A stretch of 64,000 bases of DNA from Utricularia gibba (lineage: Eukaryota; Streptophyta; Magnoliopsida; Lamiales; Lentibulariaceae). Below are positions 37,093 through 51,725 of the stretch, piece after piece. The translations under genes were made by a program, and so were the position numbers. The stretch is taken from NCBI GenBank assembly GCA_002189035.1, contig CM007992.1, forward strand, positions 1,612,001-1,676,000, read 5' to 3'. How positions within the stretch are numbered: the stretch's first letter is position 1; each line of letters opens with the position of its first letter. Under the pieces are notes generated by a model. It worked only from the letters and a program-made list of their open reading frames with translations. It did no database searches and was not told the origin of the DNA.

Positions 37093-38295
37093 GTTCAAGA
37101 TCTACTCAAGCCCAAAGTTTTTCTTCTTGAGAAAGTCTCTCACATATTAATAAAAATCAAAGTTTCCGGCGACTCCTCAACAATGGGCTGCACTAGCCTC
37201 CTCAAATCTTCCGACTCCTGATCCTGCTCATGAATGGGATATGAAGAACGACGTTGCTCAACTTCATTGCTGTTTTCCTTCAAATCTGTAAAATGGTGGG
37301 AAGCGTTGTCGGAGTTCGCCTCCGGCATCGAAATTGCCCAACAGCTCTACTCTCAGGGAAATTTCGAAATCCTTCAGCTTAAGCCCGGCACCGACCGGCA
37401 GTGAATTTACTTTTTGGACTCGACACCTTATTTGTGGGTACGCATCCGAAGTTGTTTTGCATTGGAATTTGGAAATATGGAGTCACAAAAACCTTCATTC
37501 ATTCTTTTCCATTAGTAGGTATAGCCGTTTCCATTTGAATTAATTTTTTTTATAAATATTTTAAAACAATGTGAAACAAGGGGAAGCAAATGTTTGCATG
37601 GACACGTGACATCCACAAACGTGAGATCATTAATTTGAAAAATTGAAAATCTTTGTGTAAGACTTCCAAATCTCTGCTCCAACTTATTCTCTATCTTTTA
37701 GAATAAACATATTTTATATTAAATACAAAATTATTTCCTTACAAAATCAAGTGATTAGTCCAGAGTACAAAAAAATCTTTCCATAAACACCAAAGCTTTT
37801 AAAAATGGGTTAAATCTATCTTTAAATCCAATTTTAATCCACTTCCCTCAATCTTCCTGTGAAGAAATATTCCAACCAACTATGGTTTATTTCTTTTGTG
37901 TTGTACAATATAAGAGAGAAATCTGATCCTATGGAATATTCTTATGCACTTGGAACATTTTTAATTTGTATAATGAGTGTAATATTCTTGTTATGCCACC
38001 ATCTTAACCCAATTAGGTATTTTTGTTACATTATGGAAAACAAAGAAAGACACTTTCAACCACCCACAGCCTCACAAACATCCCAACTAAAATTGTGTTT
38101 TTCATTGAAGCTTCTTGGAATTGGAATAGAGTAAAAGAGTGACCAAATGGATGAAGAAAGGGATGATGAAATATACAAGTTGTGTGTTCTATCTCAGAAC
38201 GAATACTACCAAGAGCCGTGAGTGTCTGTCTCTCTGTCTGTCTGTCATCAACACAACACAAGCGCCACCCCGCTCCCACCACTGGCGCCCTGGAG
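37093..38295. other. Intergenic DNA upstream of sarcosine oxidase gene
   Basis: 37.14-37.41 kb is open in both directions (62 codons minus from 37328; 57 codons plus from ATG 37234, with WWEALSEFASGIEIAQQLYS), but neither is a protein I recognise. The rest is AT-rich. A CTGT-rich leader at 38219-38250 belongs to the duplicated unit that includes the sarcosine oxidase gene. Confidence 0.35.
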
Positions 38296-39483
38296 ATGGA
38301 GATGCAGCACAGTGACGGAGCCTTTGATGTGATCGTGGTCGGAGCCGGCGTAATGGGCAGCGCCGCCGCATACCAGACCGCAAAAAGAGGCCTCAACACT
38401 CTGCTTCTCGAGCAGTTCGATTTCCTCCACCACCGCGGTTCTTCCCACGGAGAATCCCGCACCATCCGGGTCACCTATGCGAAGCTGCACTATCCCAAAA
38501 TGGTCTTGGAATCGTCTCGCCTCTGGGAAGAAGCCCAAACGGAAGCAGGATTCAAGGTCTATTTCAAAACCAGCCATGTCGACATGGGGCCATCCCAAAG
38601 GGAGTCACTGCTCGCAGTCTTTGAAAGTTGCCGCAGAAACTCTATCCCCGTCACAATTCTCCACGGGAATCAACTGTCTCAGGAGTTCTCCGGTGTTTTC
38701 AGGCTGCCGGAGGACTGGATCGCGGTGGTGAACGAGCACGGCGGAGTTATAAAGCCGACGAAAGCGGTGGCCATGTTTCAAGCACTTGCGCTGCGCCACG
38801 GCGGCGTTCTCAAGGACAACAAACAAGTAGTTGACATCTTCAAGGACCCATTGACAAGCGAAACAATCTTACGCACCGCTGATGCTGAAGAATTCCGATG
38901 CAAAAAATGCGTAATCACGGTGGGGGCTTGGACCAGAAAACTGATCGGCAAAGTAAGAGGCGGCTTAGATCTACCGATTCAACCATTGGAGACCACCGTC
39001 ATGTACTGGAAACTCAAAGACGGGTGTGAAAACAAATTCACCATCAACAACGGCTTCCCCACATTCGCAAGCTACGGTGACCCCTTCATCTACGGAACGC
39101 CGTCGTTAGAATTCCCAGGACTCATGAAAATCATTGTGGACGCCGGCGTTGCTTGTGAACCTGAGGAGCGGACGTGGGCGGCGCCGAAGTCTGGGTTTGA
39201 GGCGTTGGCGCGGTGGATAAAGGACAGATTTGGCGATTTGGTGGAATCAGAGAAGCCTGTAATGACGCAATCCTGCTTGTACTCCATGACGCCTGATGAG
39301 GACTTTGTGATCGATTTCTTAGGAGGTGAATTCGGGGAAAACGTCGTCGTTTGCGCCGGATTTTCGGGGCATGGGTTCAAGATGGCGCCGTTGATCGGAC
39401 GCATAGCGGCGGACCTGGTGGAGCGTGGATCCACGCACGGCGTGGAGCTCAACCTCTTCAAGCTGGGAAGATTTCGAGCGTAA
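38296..39483 (+). CDS. Sarcosine oxidase-like FAD-dependent amine oxidase (copy 1, intact)
   Basis: Single-exon gene; from ATG 38296 it encodes 395 residues, near the size of the peroxisomal sarcosine oxidase family (Arabidopsis At2g24580 type), which oxidises N-methyl amino acids such as sarcosine or pipecolate using covalent FAD and producing hydrogen peroxide. Visible: the FAD-binding motif VIVVGAGVMGS (GxGxxG at 16-21), HHRGSSHGESR at about 45-55, the flavin-linked Cys in QSCLYSMTPDEDFVIDF, and GFSGHGFKMAP near the end. The protein ends GRFRA, without an obvious SKL-type peroxisomal signal, so location is uncertain. The frame is open upstream to 38182, but the extra residues lack family support. 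The substrate cannot be told from sequence. It is duplicated at 43553-44744. Confidence 0.9.
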   Translation: MEMQHSDGAFDVIVVGAGVMGSAAAYQTAKRGLNTLLLEQFDFLHHRGSSHGESRTIRVTYAKLHYPKMVLESSRLWEEAQTEAGFKVYFKTSHVDMGPSQRESLLAVFESCRRNSIPVTILHGNQLSQEFSGVFRLPEDWIAVVNEHGGVIKPTKAVAMFQALALRHGGVLKDNKQVVDIFKDPLTSETILRTADAEEFRCKKCVITVGAWTRKLIGKVRGGLDLPIQPLETTVMYWKLKDGCENKFTINNGFPTFASYGDPFIYGTPSLEFPGLMKIIVDAGVACEPEERTWAAPKSGFEALARWIKDRFGDLVESEKPVMTQSCLYSMTPDEDFVIDFLGGEFGENVVVCAGFSGHGFKMAPLIGRIAADLVERGSTHGVELNLFKLGRFRA

Positions 39484-41498
39484 AGCCCAAAGAACTGATG
39501 CATCTGGAAGCCCAATTTAACAAGATGTAAGCCCAAAGCTTATAAAGCCCAAATAATTATCAATAAATTTCAAAAACACAAAAAAATTATTGATGAAGCT
39601 ATATATATGTTTTTAAGGAAAATACGCATCCACAACTTGTAATAAAAAAACAACCAGATTTAAGATTTTACAATGATAGTGAATTATAACTTATTTAATA
39701 ATATTAGATTCCTATATATATGTTTCTTGATTGCTCTTTTTGTATTTCATTGTTTTTCTAGAACTTTGTATATATTGATATTTATTGGGATTTTGAACAT
39801 AATTTTCTTGAATGATTAAGCACTTTAAAAACTTTTCATATGTAGTTAGGATATTGAAAATTGAGAGAGATTTTTTAAAACACATTACATAAAATTAAAA
39901 ACAATTATTTCTATAATAATCTCAAGATATACAAATTGGAGCCATAGAGTTTGGAGGTGTCAAATGAAACGATATTAGTTTTTAATGCACTAACAAGAAA
40001 AAAAAAAGATAAAAGATCGGTATGGTTCACTAAGTAAAAAGAGAGTAAGCTACATTGGATTCTGATTTTGGAAAAATTTGACAAGTTTTTCACATAAGAC
40101 TTGTCAAATTAATTAAATAGTATGCACAAGACATTTTTTTTATCAATTCAATTGTCGGAAATGATAAAATATAAAAGGATATCTCACATAAAAATTTTTG
40201 ACCTTGTACAATTAGGAAATTTGGAAAGTAAATAATCACATTATATAAGAGTTAAACATCTTACATAACCAAAATATTGTAAACAAAAATATCCAAATTG
40301 AAGCATCTTAAACTAATGTTTGAAGTATTGCAAAACATCAAATGTTAGACTGTAATAAGTGAGTTGAAGATAAGTACATTCATACAAACAAAGCAAAAAT
40401 AAAATGATATCATTCCATCATTGTTTATTACTAACCTATTTTAATAAATTTGAATAAATTTAACATCGATCAATTGCATCCAAAAAAATTAAATTTTTCT
40501 TTATTTGAAACAATTCACATATGTTATATTATATTATGTGTGTCATTTCTATAACAAATTGTAAAAGAAATTAAAACATAAGATAATCCAAGGATGTTGC
40601 AATTATAAAAATAAATAACAAAATAAATCTAAGTGATAAATCTTAAGCATACGTTTGATAGAAAGAATAAAGAAGGATAGTTAAATCAGAAAAGAAAAAT
40701 AGGATATTTAGTAGATGAGATAAATTATACTTTGGATAATTTATACCATGAATATGTGATAAAATAATAGGAGATAAAGGATTAAGATAAAATTATACTA
40801 TCACATAATCTCTCATTATATATTATTTCTTGTCCTTAATATAATTTATTCATATACCAAACACATTTTAAATAAAAGCATCGATCCTAAAATTGGAATA
40901 TTTTCCAATTATTTTCATCATAGCTCTAATTTTATCACATGTCGCACAAAAGTATGGTTCCCTATACATTTCATTCTTTACGAAAGGGAAAAAAGTAGCC
41001 ACGTAATAGTGAACCTCTTTTTGTGATTGGGATGAGGTGCTATGATTTTTTCCCAACTAGGAGGTTGATGGAATCGAAGTTTCTTTTGGTAGCCAATGAT
41101 CTACAGTGTTCCTCACACTTCCATGCTTGGTGAAGAAGAAGTAATCAAAGGTATGTTTGCTTGTTGCCATGTTCACAATCTCGAATTGGAATCGCTAGCC
41201 AGTTAGGTAAGATTGGAGTTAGAATGATCGAGAACATATACTAAGATACCTAAATAAGGAATAACATATATTCCTTTACATTCTCTTACAAACAAACATA
41301 ATAAATGCTTTATGTGGCTCCTCTTTAGACAATTGAAAAAATAAGAGTTACATTCATTGATTATCTTTACGGTTGAACTGTGCGTATGTACAAGAGTGTC
41401 ATCAATGATCAATAATTCAAATATGAGGTCACTATTTCTCTATTACACTAGAGTACGATCATGAATAAAGCAATGTATGCTTTGAATAAGAAGGATAT
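39484..41498. other. AT-rich intergenic DNA
   Basis: The first 90 bases (repeated AAGCCCAA words) resemble the sequence after copy 2 and belong to the duplicated unit. The remainder is AT-rich with no gene or recognisable element. Confidence 0.5.
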
Positions 41499-42914
41499 TG
41501 ATAAACGGAAATTTTAGCATATTGTTGCAATTAAAACAAATCTTCGTATCAAATAAATTTATAATCCCTAATCTACACAAAATATAAATTTAGAAAACTT
41601 GTATAGTAGATATCGAGGTCAATCATGAAGAGCTTGTGCTTACTAAGTGTTTTAGTAAATGCATAATTCTGGATAACAGTGGTCTTAGTTTAAGCTCGGA
41701 TCAATAGTGGGTGGCAAACAAGTTTGGTAAGCAAGATCAAGTTTTAATGCGAAAGGTAACAAGTACTGATTCTAACTCAGAATAATACGAAGATGCCTTA
41801 AGGATCATTAGGTGGTGTTATGCTAAGGTGCCTAATTTAATTTACCATGTTCCTAAATTTACAATTTCAAATAACCTAAGTCTACCCAAATCATTCACCA
41901 TATTTTCGGCTAAGCTAGTCCCCAATATCATAACCAATATTGCAATCAGGTCTACCCGCATGCAATGCATACAGAACTAAGTCTACCCGGTTCTACTGGT
42001 TCCACCCTGGACTAACGCCAATTGCTCCCGCCTTGGCTTGTTGGTCTACCTCTAAACCAAGCATCTAAGTTGTGAAACTACTTGTTTCCCTCCTTAAGTC
42101 TACCCATGGTTTGTTAGAAACAAGAGTTAAGGAATACACATAAATTTCATCTACAACCCTAAGCACACACCACACCACTTCACCTTAAGGTATCCCTAAG
42201 ACTCTAACCACTCATGCTTGGGAAATAAAACACGATTTCATTCATGTAAGTTGGCCAAAATGGCAGAAACATTGTAAACAAGTCAAATGCAGAAACTTGA
42301 AATGTTCAGAAAACGGAAAGTAGATAAAAATTGTTCTTCCGCCCATTAGCTACTGTTCACCGCTCGGAACAGTAGCACTGGACTGGGCTTCGGTGGTGCT
42401 CTTGGTGATGAAGGCCTTCCTTCCCCCTTCTCGTTGGTGTTTTTCGTGTTGGAGAAGAAGCCCCCTTACGTCTCCTTGTTGTTCCCCCGTCTGTTGTTTT
42501 CCTCAACTTCGCGCTCTCCTTCCTTTTCGAATAATTTTCCCTTTTGCTTCACTCCATTGCACTGTTCCTGACTGCGAGTACTGTTCTTGGCCGCCAGCAC
42601 TGTTCCCGGCCTGAACTTGCAGACTGCGGTGGCAGCATAACAGTGCTCTTTGTCCTTCTCCGGATTTTGCACCTTTTTTCTCTTGTTTCACACGCTTGCA
42701 AGTCTGATTTTCGAGTGATTTCCCTGCTGAACTTACTGAAACATTAGTAACAAAAGTTGTGGACTAAATCAAAGGATTTATTCCACTTTTCACATAATCA
42801 CATGAGATTAACATAAATACCACTAAAACATGAAAAATCACATTTATCTAACCTAAACCATAATACAATATAACCATTTTGTATTTTGAAATTTAGGAAA
42901 AATGTGTGTTATCA
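41499..42914 (-). mobile_element. LTR, family 2 (copy F), inverted
   Basis: On the minus strand it starts TGATAACACACATTTTTCC at 42914 and ends CCGTTTATCA at 41499 (1416 bp), matching copy E in reverse over much of its length; the repeated GGTAGACCTAA / TTAGGTCTACC words near 34.38 and 41.95 kb are one example. The neighbouring MULE fragment begins immediately at 42915. I see no matching 5-bp duplication (GATAT on the left, CATTG on the right), so it may be truncated or rearranged. Confidence 0.75.
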
Positions 42915-43420
42915 CATTGGCTTGCTATCATGAGAACGAAGATTCTCATATTCAAATATAGTATCTGTGATAAAAAAAATATGTTAGTAAACAAACATTA
43001 ATATTTGTAAAATAATAAAAATGAATTGGCTAGGTTGGATTCCTTAATAGATAACAAATAAGATGTAAGCTTTATCACTGATTCCTCCCAAGTATCATAC
43101 ATATGCATGATAGCATGCCTAAGAGTAGTCCATCCAAGCTTATATAATATCTTGAAATGATAAACTTCATCAATATCATCAATAACATCAGAAACACGTA
43201 TCCTTGGATTCACTTTAAACTTATTCATTATATGAAGAGATACAAATTTGTTAATAATGTTATCATTTCATGTAAAATATAAATATAAAATGGTAATTTA
43301 ATTTTTGTGTATAAATTAAATAGTAAATGATGATGTGGAAATGATGTGGAGCACTACAAGCCAAAAATAGTTATATTATGAAATTATCTCTTCATTAGTT
43401 AGTAAGATAAGGAATTTGAC
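42915..43420 (-). mobile_element. MULE fragment, relative of the 18-20 kb MULE
   Basis: 42915-43260 aligns with about 19395-19745 (the minus frame reads NPRIRVSDVIDDIDEVYHFK and LGWTTLRHAIMHMY). 43262-43420 aligns with about 20278-20430 (AATGATGATGTGGAAATG). The sequence in between (about 0.5 kb) is absent, so this is an internally deleted relative or a separate deletion product. Confidence 0.75.
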
Positions 43421-43552
43421 CGTTTAAATGTTGCATGTGGCAAACTCAACCTCCGTAGGCCCTTCTCTCTGTGGTTCATTTTCATGTTTTTACCAAAAGC
43501 CCTGAGTGTCTGTCTGTCAACACGAGCGCCAGCCACTCCCACCACTCACCCA

Positions 43553-44744
43553 ATGGATATGGAGATGCACAACAGTGACGGAGCCTTCGATGTGATCGTG
43601 GTCGGAGCCGGAGTAATGGGCAGCGCCGCCGCATACCAGACCGCAAAAAGAGGTCTCAACACTCTGCTTCTCGAGCAGTTCGATTTCCTCCACCACCGCG
43701 GTTCTTCCCATGGAGAATCCCGCACCACCCGGGTCACCTATCCGCAGCTGCACTATCCCAAAATGGTCTTAGAATCTTCTCGCCTCTGGGAAGAAGCCCA
43801 AACGGAAGCAGGATTCAAGGTCTATTTCAAAACCAGCCATGTCGACATGGGCCATCCCAAAGCGAGTCACTCCTCGCAATCGTTGAAAGTTGCCGCAGAA
43901 ACTCTATCCCCATCACAATTCTCCACGGGAATCAACTGTCTCAGGAGTTCTCCGGTGTTTTCAGGCTGCCGGAGGACTGGATCGCGGTGGTGAACGAGCA
44001 CGGCGGAGTTATAAAGCCGACGAAAGCGGTGGCCATGTTTCAAGCACTTGCGCTGCGCCACGGAGGCGTTCTCAAGGACAACAAACAAGTAATTGACATC
44101 TTCAAGGACCCATTGACGAGCGAAACAATCTTACGCACCGCCGATGCTGAAGAATTCCGATGCAAAAAATGCGTAGTCACGGTGGGGCTTGGACCAGAAA
44201 ACTGATCAGCAAAGTAAGTGGCGGCTTAGATCTACCGATTCAACCATTGGAGACCACCGTCATGTACTGGAAACTCAAAGACGGGTCTGAAAACAAATTC
44301 ACCATCAATAACGGCTTCCCCACATTCGCAAGCTACGGTGACCCCTACATCTACGGAACGCCGTCGTTAGAATTCCCAGGACTCATCAAAATCCCTGTGC
44401 ACGCCGGCGTCGCTTGCGACCCTGAGGAGCGAACGTGGGCGGCGCCGAAATCTGGGTTTGAGGCGCTGGCGCGGTGGATAAAGGACCGATTTGGGGATTT
44501 GGTGGAATCAGAGAAGCCTGTAATGATGCAATCCTGCTTATACTCCATGACGCCTGATGAGGATTTTGTGATCGATTTCTTAGGAGGTGAATTCGGGGAA
44601 AACGTCGTCGTTTGCGCCGGATTTTCAGGGCATGGGTTCAAGATGGCGCCGTTGATCGGACGCATAGCGGCGGATCTGGTGGAGCGTGGATCCACGCACG
44701 GCGTGGAGCTCGACCTCTTCAAGCTGGGAAGATTTCGAGAGTAA
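43553..44744 (+). pseudogene. Sarcosine oxidase-like gene, copy 2, frameshifted
   Basis: Nearly identical to the gene at 38296-39483, from about 80 bases upstream of the ATG to about 90 after the stop. Two single-base losses break it. The run before CCATCCC is GGG at 43849-43851 where copy 1 has GGGG, and the run in CGGTGGGGCTT is GGGG at 44184-44187 where copy 1 has GGGGG. After the first shift translation would end in an unrelated tail. All catalytic motifs, including CLYSMTPDEDF and GFSGHGFKMAP, survive in the three frames, and differences otherwise are mostly single substitutions. Either a very young pseudogene or an intact gene with two consensus errors in G runs. Confidence 0.85.
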
Positions 44745-44992
44745 AGCCAAAACAACTGATGGATCTGGAAGGCCAATTTCGATGGCCCATTTAATAAGAT
44801 GTAGGCCCAAAACCTATTAAGCCCCAATAATTAAATTTGGAAAAACAAAAAACAAATTATTTTCTATTTTAATAAGAATAGAAATTTAAAAATATTTTTA
44901 AATAAGCTACAGAAAACAAGTTTTAATTTTATTAAAAGTATTCTTAGAAAAACAAAATTAAACATAACCCCTAAGACCAAGGGATCCAATAT

Positions 44993-45989
44993 TTAAAAGT
45001 ATTTAATGGAGCGCTTGCCGACCAAGGGATCCAATATATGCCTCCACTCCTTGTACTCGAGAGCAGAGCCGGCGTCGGGCAGAGGGAACCCGTTCACGAA
45101 GAAGAACGGCGTCCCGTAGACTCCCCGTAGGCAACCAATCTGGTTAGGAATTAACCGCGGTTAGTGTTTTCACCTTTCTGTAAACCAAGCCAAAAGGCTT
45201 CCTTCCCTTTACCTTGAAAGCAGTTCTCGTTGCTGTGTTGGATTCTGAGTGGAGGAAAGCTTCTTCAACTGCGGAGCCGTAAGAGTCCCCGAGTTCATTG
45301 CCCACGAACTTCGCTATTTTATTGATAACACCCTCCCTGGAGAGCTCAGCTGTCGCGGCGTTATAGAATGTTTCCTGCATAACCCGCGACAAGTTTATTC
45401 ATCAACAATAGGTAGTAACTTACCCTGAATTTCAATAACTGGTTCTAAGTTTCGTAAAACAAGTTCAGCTGCACCTGTTGGTTGTAGAAAGCTTCCAATA
45501 GAGTGAAGGTAGCTGAGCTGTTCAATCCATTGACGATGTGCAGAGCTTGCGAAGTTGCAAACGAATTGTCATGATACCTGCAGCACCCACATCCACATCC
45601 CCATCAATCATTAACACCGCCCATGAGATTCAATGATTTTGAACAAATTGAAGAGGGAATTGAATTGAATCGAATAAGGGAATCCGGAACTAAAACCCTC
45701 AAGATTTAAAAGTTTCTAAGGAGCCTCACGGCAAAGTGAAAGTGTGAACGATGAGGCGCACAAGAGACCCGTATCGCTCTAGGGCCTTCTTGAGAGGCGG
45801 CCATGAATCTCGACTATCCGGGCAAACGGGATCGATGAACGCCTCGACAAGAACCGATTTCTCCTCCAAAACACTCCCTTGGTACCAAAAGCCGTCCTGC
45901 TCCGCGGGTATAGCTTGGGATACAACCGGAGAGAGCAGGAGGAGTAGGAGAAACCCAGTCGCAATCCGGTGAAAATCCTCCAAATCCAT
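44993..45989 (-). CDS. Thioredoxin-like (DsbA-fold) secreted protein, At1g76020-like
   Basis: Four exons, 45989-45730, 45577-45475, 45374-45213 and 45139-44993, join in frame to about 223 residues. A leucine-rich signal peptide (HRIATGFLLLLLLSP) is followed by AFIDPVCPDSRDSWPPLKKA, the family counterpart of a thioredoxin active site. In this family the site reads CPDS rather than CxxC, so classical disulfide exchange is unlikely. The C-terminal part GVYGTPFFFVNGF is the cis-Pro loop of the thioredoxin fold. The function of the family is unknown to me. The start at 45989 was chosen because it begins the signal peptide; in-frame ATGs at 46049 and 46046 would extend it. It is convergent with sarcosine oxidase copy 2 and divergent from the CDPK gene. 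Confidence 0.85.
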
Positions 45990-46728
45990 TCTAGATGAGC
46001 TTCTCCTCGAAGAAACGCCCACCATGACTAAAGAGCGCAAACTCATCAACTCCCTCCCGCAACTGCCTGCAATCCTCTCTCGGATTCAAGGAAATGAAAT
46101 CACGATATCGTTGTTTTCCGGAGAAAGGAGTTCAAACCACAAGAAAAAATAAATAATTAGAAGAAAAGAGGTGAAGTTTCACCAGGACGTATTTCTCCCA
46201 TTTCCCGTACAGGTTCATCATGCGACACTTCATATTAAATTAAAAATTTTATATATTCATTGATAATTACCCCTAATGTGAAATTATGTTCTTTTATAAA
46301 TTAATCGATATTCAAGATTAATAAATTTAATTAATTGTATAATTTCAATATTGTATGGTAACATCAAAGTTCAATCTTGAATTTCCAAATTGTCAATAAA
46401 TTTCATTAGACAAAAAATGGATATTCGAATATATTAAAAAGAGAAAAGAAAATACAAATTCCACGTCATTTTTCAAAATTTTCTTTTCAATCTAATAATT
46501 TTTTGTATTCCATTTTTTCAAACTATTTCCGTTAATTCACAATTTTGAATAAAAAATAGTGATAACGTAATGTTGCAACTTTTGATTATTCTCCAACAAG
46601 GGGTTGGCCCATTCCATAAACCACTATATCCTTCCCTCTCTTCATATATTCTTTGTTCCAAGGCTCCCAGTGTCTCCAACTTCGCGCTAGTCTGGATCAC
46701 ACCAGGCGAATTCCCTGCTGTGTTCAAC
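45990..46728. promoter_or_regulatory. Divergent promoter region between thioredoxin-like and CDPK genes
   Basis: About 740 bases separate the two starts and hold both 5' leaders and promoters. It is AT-rich in the middle. A frame running into the CDPK from 46570 is open but lacks family support. Confidence 0.45.
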
Positions 46729-49105
<2,377 letters not shown>

Positions 49106-49973
49106 CCGCCTTACTAATTCATGTGACTATATTTAATTCGAATGCTGGAAATATCCAACATATAAAATAAAAAAGAGAATTATTATTACTATTTTTTGCA
49201 CAATTTTTTATTCCGGAGGTAACTTTCTCGTTTTGGACGTTCGTTTTTTTTAGTTTAATTTAAAAAGTCGTAGTGTTGAATTAGTGACTAAACAAATAGT
49301 TAATTTTTCTTCGGAGAGTCGGGTCCGGGGACACCGGAGGTTGTCGTCCTTCGATTAGTACGAGTGCGGGTGAGGTTCTTCGTCTCCTCCGAGGTCGTCG
49401 CTCCATTTGATCGAAATCTATTGTCAAATCGAGAAATGTGTTCGAGTGCGATGCGGTCTGTTCATGTAAGCCAACGCATTACTTTTCTTCTAGATCTCAG
49501 ACCTTTATGTGTTAGCGGTTTGCTAAATGCTGAATTTTGGATTCTCTTGGAGTTTTTTTAGCAATTGATGAGATGCCCTGCCATAATATCATAAATCGTT
49601 TTGCGTAGGTGTCTATGCTGTGCCTGTATAGTATTCATACGTTGATTCAGATGTTCTTGGTTAGGGAATAACCTCCGTTACTGGTTTGACGAATTCATTA
49701 GTCGCCGTTACTTCTCTATATTAAGTGGATATTTGAGGTTATTGAAACTAGAGCATGCATGATGTTGCTTGGTTTTTTATTTGATCGATGTTGTATACTA
49801 CGAGTGTTGATTCATGATGGTGATAAAATGAGTTCATGTGAGCTCTCGAGATTATTGTCCCAGGAGGGTGATCTGGTGGCCTCAACTCATTCAGGAAATG
49901 CGTGATTTATGTTTTCCATGGTTGTGACCTATTATTGTCATGGTGTTTTAGATCTAAAGTTTAATCAAGATAC
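49106..49973. other. Intergenic DNA and 5' leader of RING-CH gene
   Basis: The CDPK 3' UTR, then a promoter and probably a non-coding first exon of the RING-CH gene near 49.32-49.47 kb (GC-richer; ATGCGGTCTGTTCATGTAAG may be an exon end and donor). No other gene was seen. Confidence 0.4.
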
Positions 49974-51725
49974 ATGGAAATGCAATTGGAAGATCGCAAT
50001 TACAAGACTGGGGATGATTCAGAAGCAGAACCTATTTTGTCTTCCCCTTCTGCGGCAAATGTATCAAACGAATGTTCTTCCTCGGTTGAGATTTCAGTAG
50101 ATGGTGATTCTTCTGTAGTTGTTGATCCATCGGTTTCTCATACTGATGAAGGAGTTGTTTTGGTTGATGCTGAGCAACCTCAATGCCGCATATGCTTTGA
50201 TGCTGAAGGTTTTACAGTTGCTTACATAAAATTTATCATGCGGAGCAAATGTTTTCAGACAACAGTTAACACCTCCATTGAAATGAATTTTACAAAAGGA
50301 TTCACCTCTCTAGAAGTTTCAATATTTAATTTGGCATTTTAATGTCAGGAGAAGACTTAATTGCACCATGCTACTGTAAAGGAACCCAAAAGTACGTCCA
50401 CAGGTCATGCCTTGATAACTGGAGGTCATCAAAGGTTTATAGCGTAATTGTTTTCTATCCTTTCAGTTTTAACTCTATATTGTATGCTAAATTCCTTTTT
50501 TGATCTGTATGGTTATGAAATCCAGGAGGGGTTTGCCTTTGCTCACTGCACTGAATGCCGAGCAAAGTTTAGATTGCGTGCAAATGTAACTCCTGATCGT
50601 TGGTGGCTAAGATTAAAGTTTCAGTGTCTTGTTGCCAGGGACCATGCGGTCATCTTCATTATTGTTCAGCTGGTAGGGAAAGTGCCTCTCGATCAAAATT
50701 TTTTACCTTGTCCCATGTCTAGTTGCTTCCTTTTTACTATTGTTGAATTGTAATGCCTCCATTTAAAACTGTCCCTAGGTTGTTGCATTTCTAGGTGTTC
50801 TGGTGTACAAATTTTATGGAGAAGAACTGCGGAAAATGTTTGGCTATGAAGAACACCCATACGGTTTTTATGTTATGGCAGGTAAAATTATGTGGTTTCA
50901 ATTTGTGTTTTTTCTTCATCGTTGTGTTTGATTACTACCTGGACCAGAGCAAACCCTCACACATGTTCTGTAAATATGGATCAAACTAGCTGACTCCTCA
51001 ATATGGGAAACCATTAATGTCTTGCTGTTGGCTGTCAGCATGGATCAAAAAACCATTTATAGATGGCTCCTTTACGTTGTCCTGGTTCCCAATTATCAGT
51101 TTTTTTCCTAGTCTTGTGTTAGTGTGTTGCAAGAGTTGTTTGATGAAACAAATCCAATGATATCTTGAAGGAAATGTTCATGTTTTTTTTCTTCTGATGA
51201 ATTTAGTGTCATCTAGACGATTCTTTTAGAAGCAGCCATTTTAATGCTTTTTTTGTGCCCAGTCTGATAGCCTTCTTTATCATTGCTCGACAAATTTTCT
51301 TGTCCATTGTAGTGAGACCTTCAAGAACTTGCAGTTTTGGCTATTTTGTTGGTGGGGTTGCTTTACGGCTTCTTCATTGCAATTATATGTGCACAGCAGA
51401 TCAATGAACGCCACTACCATGTTCTTGCCAAGCAAGAGCCTACCAAGGTTTAGTGTGATTCATTTTTGGATATCGTATCTTCAATATTATCGTGTTACAC
51501 ACTAATCAAGTCTACAATCGAAAACATTCCTTCTACTGTCTGAGGAATATAAATTGATTGTTTTAAGATTCAATCTGTTGCTAGTCATTTCATTATCCTC
51601 ATCTGCCCTAATTGCATGTTCTGGCGTCTCAGGAATATGTGGTGGAAGACCGTGATCCATATAGAGACTCTCAGGAACTCGATCTTATCCATGTGAATGA
51701 ACTCAGAGAACTTGGCCTATATTAA
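49974..51725 (+). CDS. RING-CH (RINGv, MARCH-like) membrane E3 ubiquitin ligase
   Basis: Six coding exons, 49974-50208, 50349-50434, 50526-50672, 50779-50881, 51335-51447 and 51633-51725, give 258 residues. The RING-CH finger is complete: CRIC (71-74), CYCKG (86-90), VHRSCLDNW with His96 and Cys99, then HCTEC. Its C4HC3 order defines RINGv ligases, which ubiquitinate membrane proteins. After it come WWLRLKFQ and two hydrophobic segments (VIFIIVQLVVAFLGVLVY; LAILLVGLLYGFFIAIIC), predicting two membrane passes with both ends cytosolic. The tail (NERHYHVLAKQE, YVVEDRD) matches a conserved plant subfamily. The start ATG is assumed; an upstream leader intron is likely. The gene is convergent with the dehydrogenase gene, 375 bases apart. 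No named orthologue is claimed. Confidence 0.9.
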
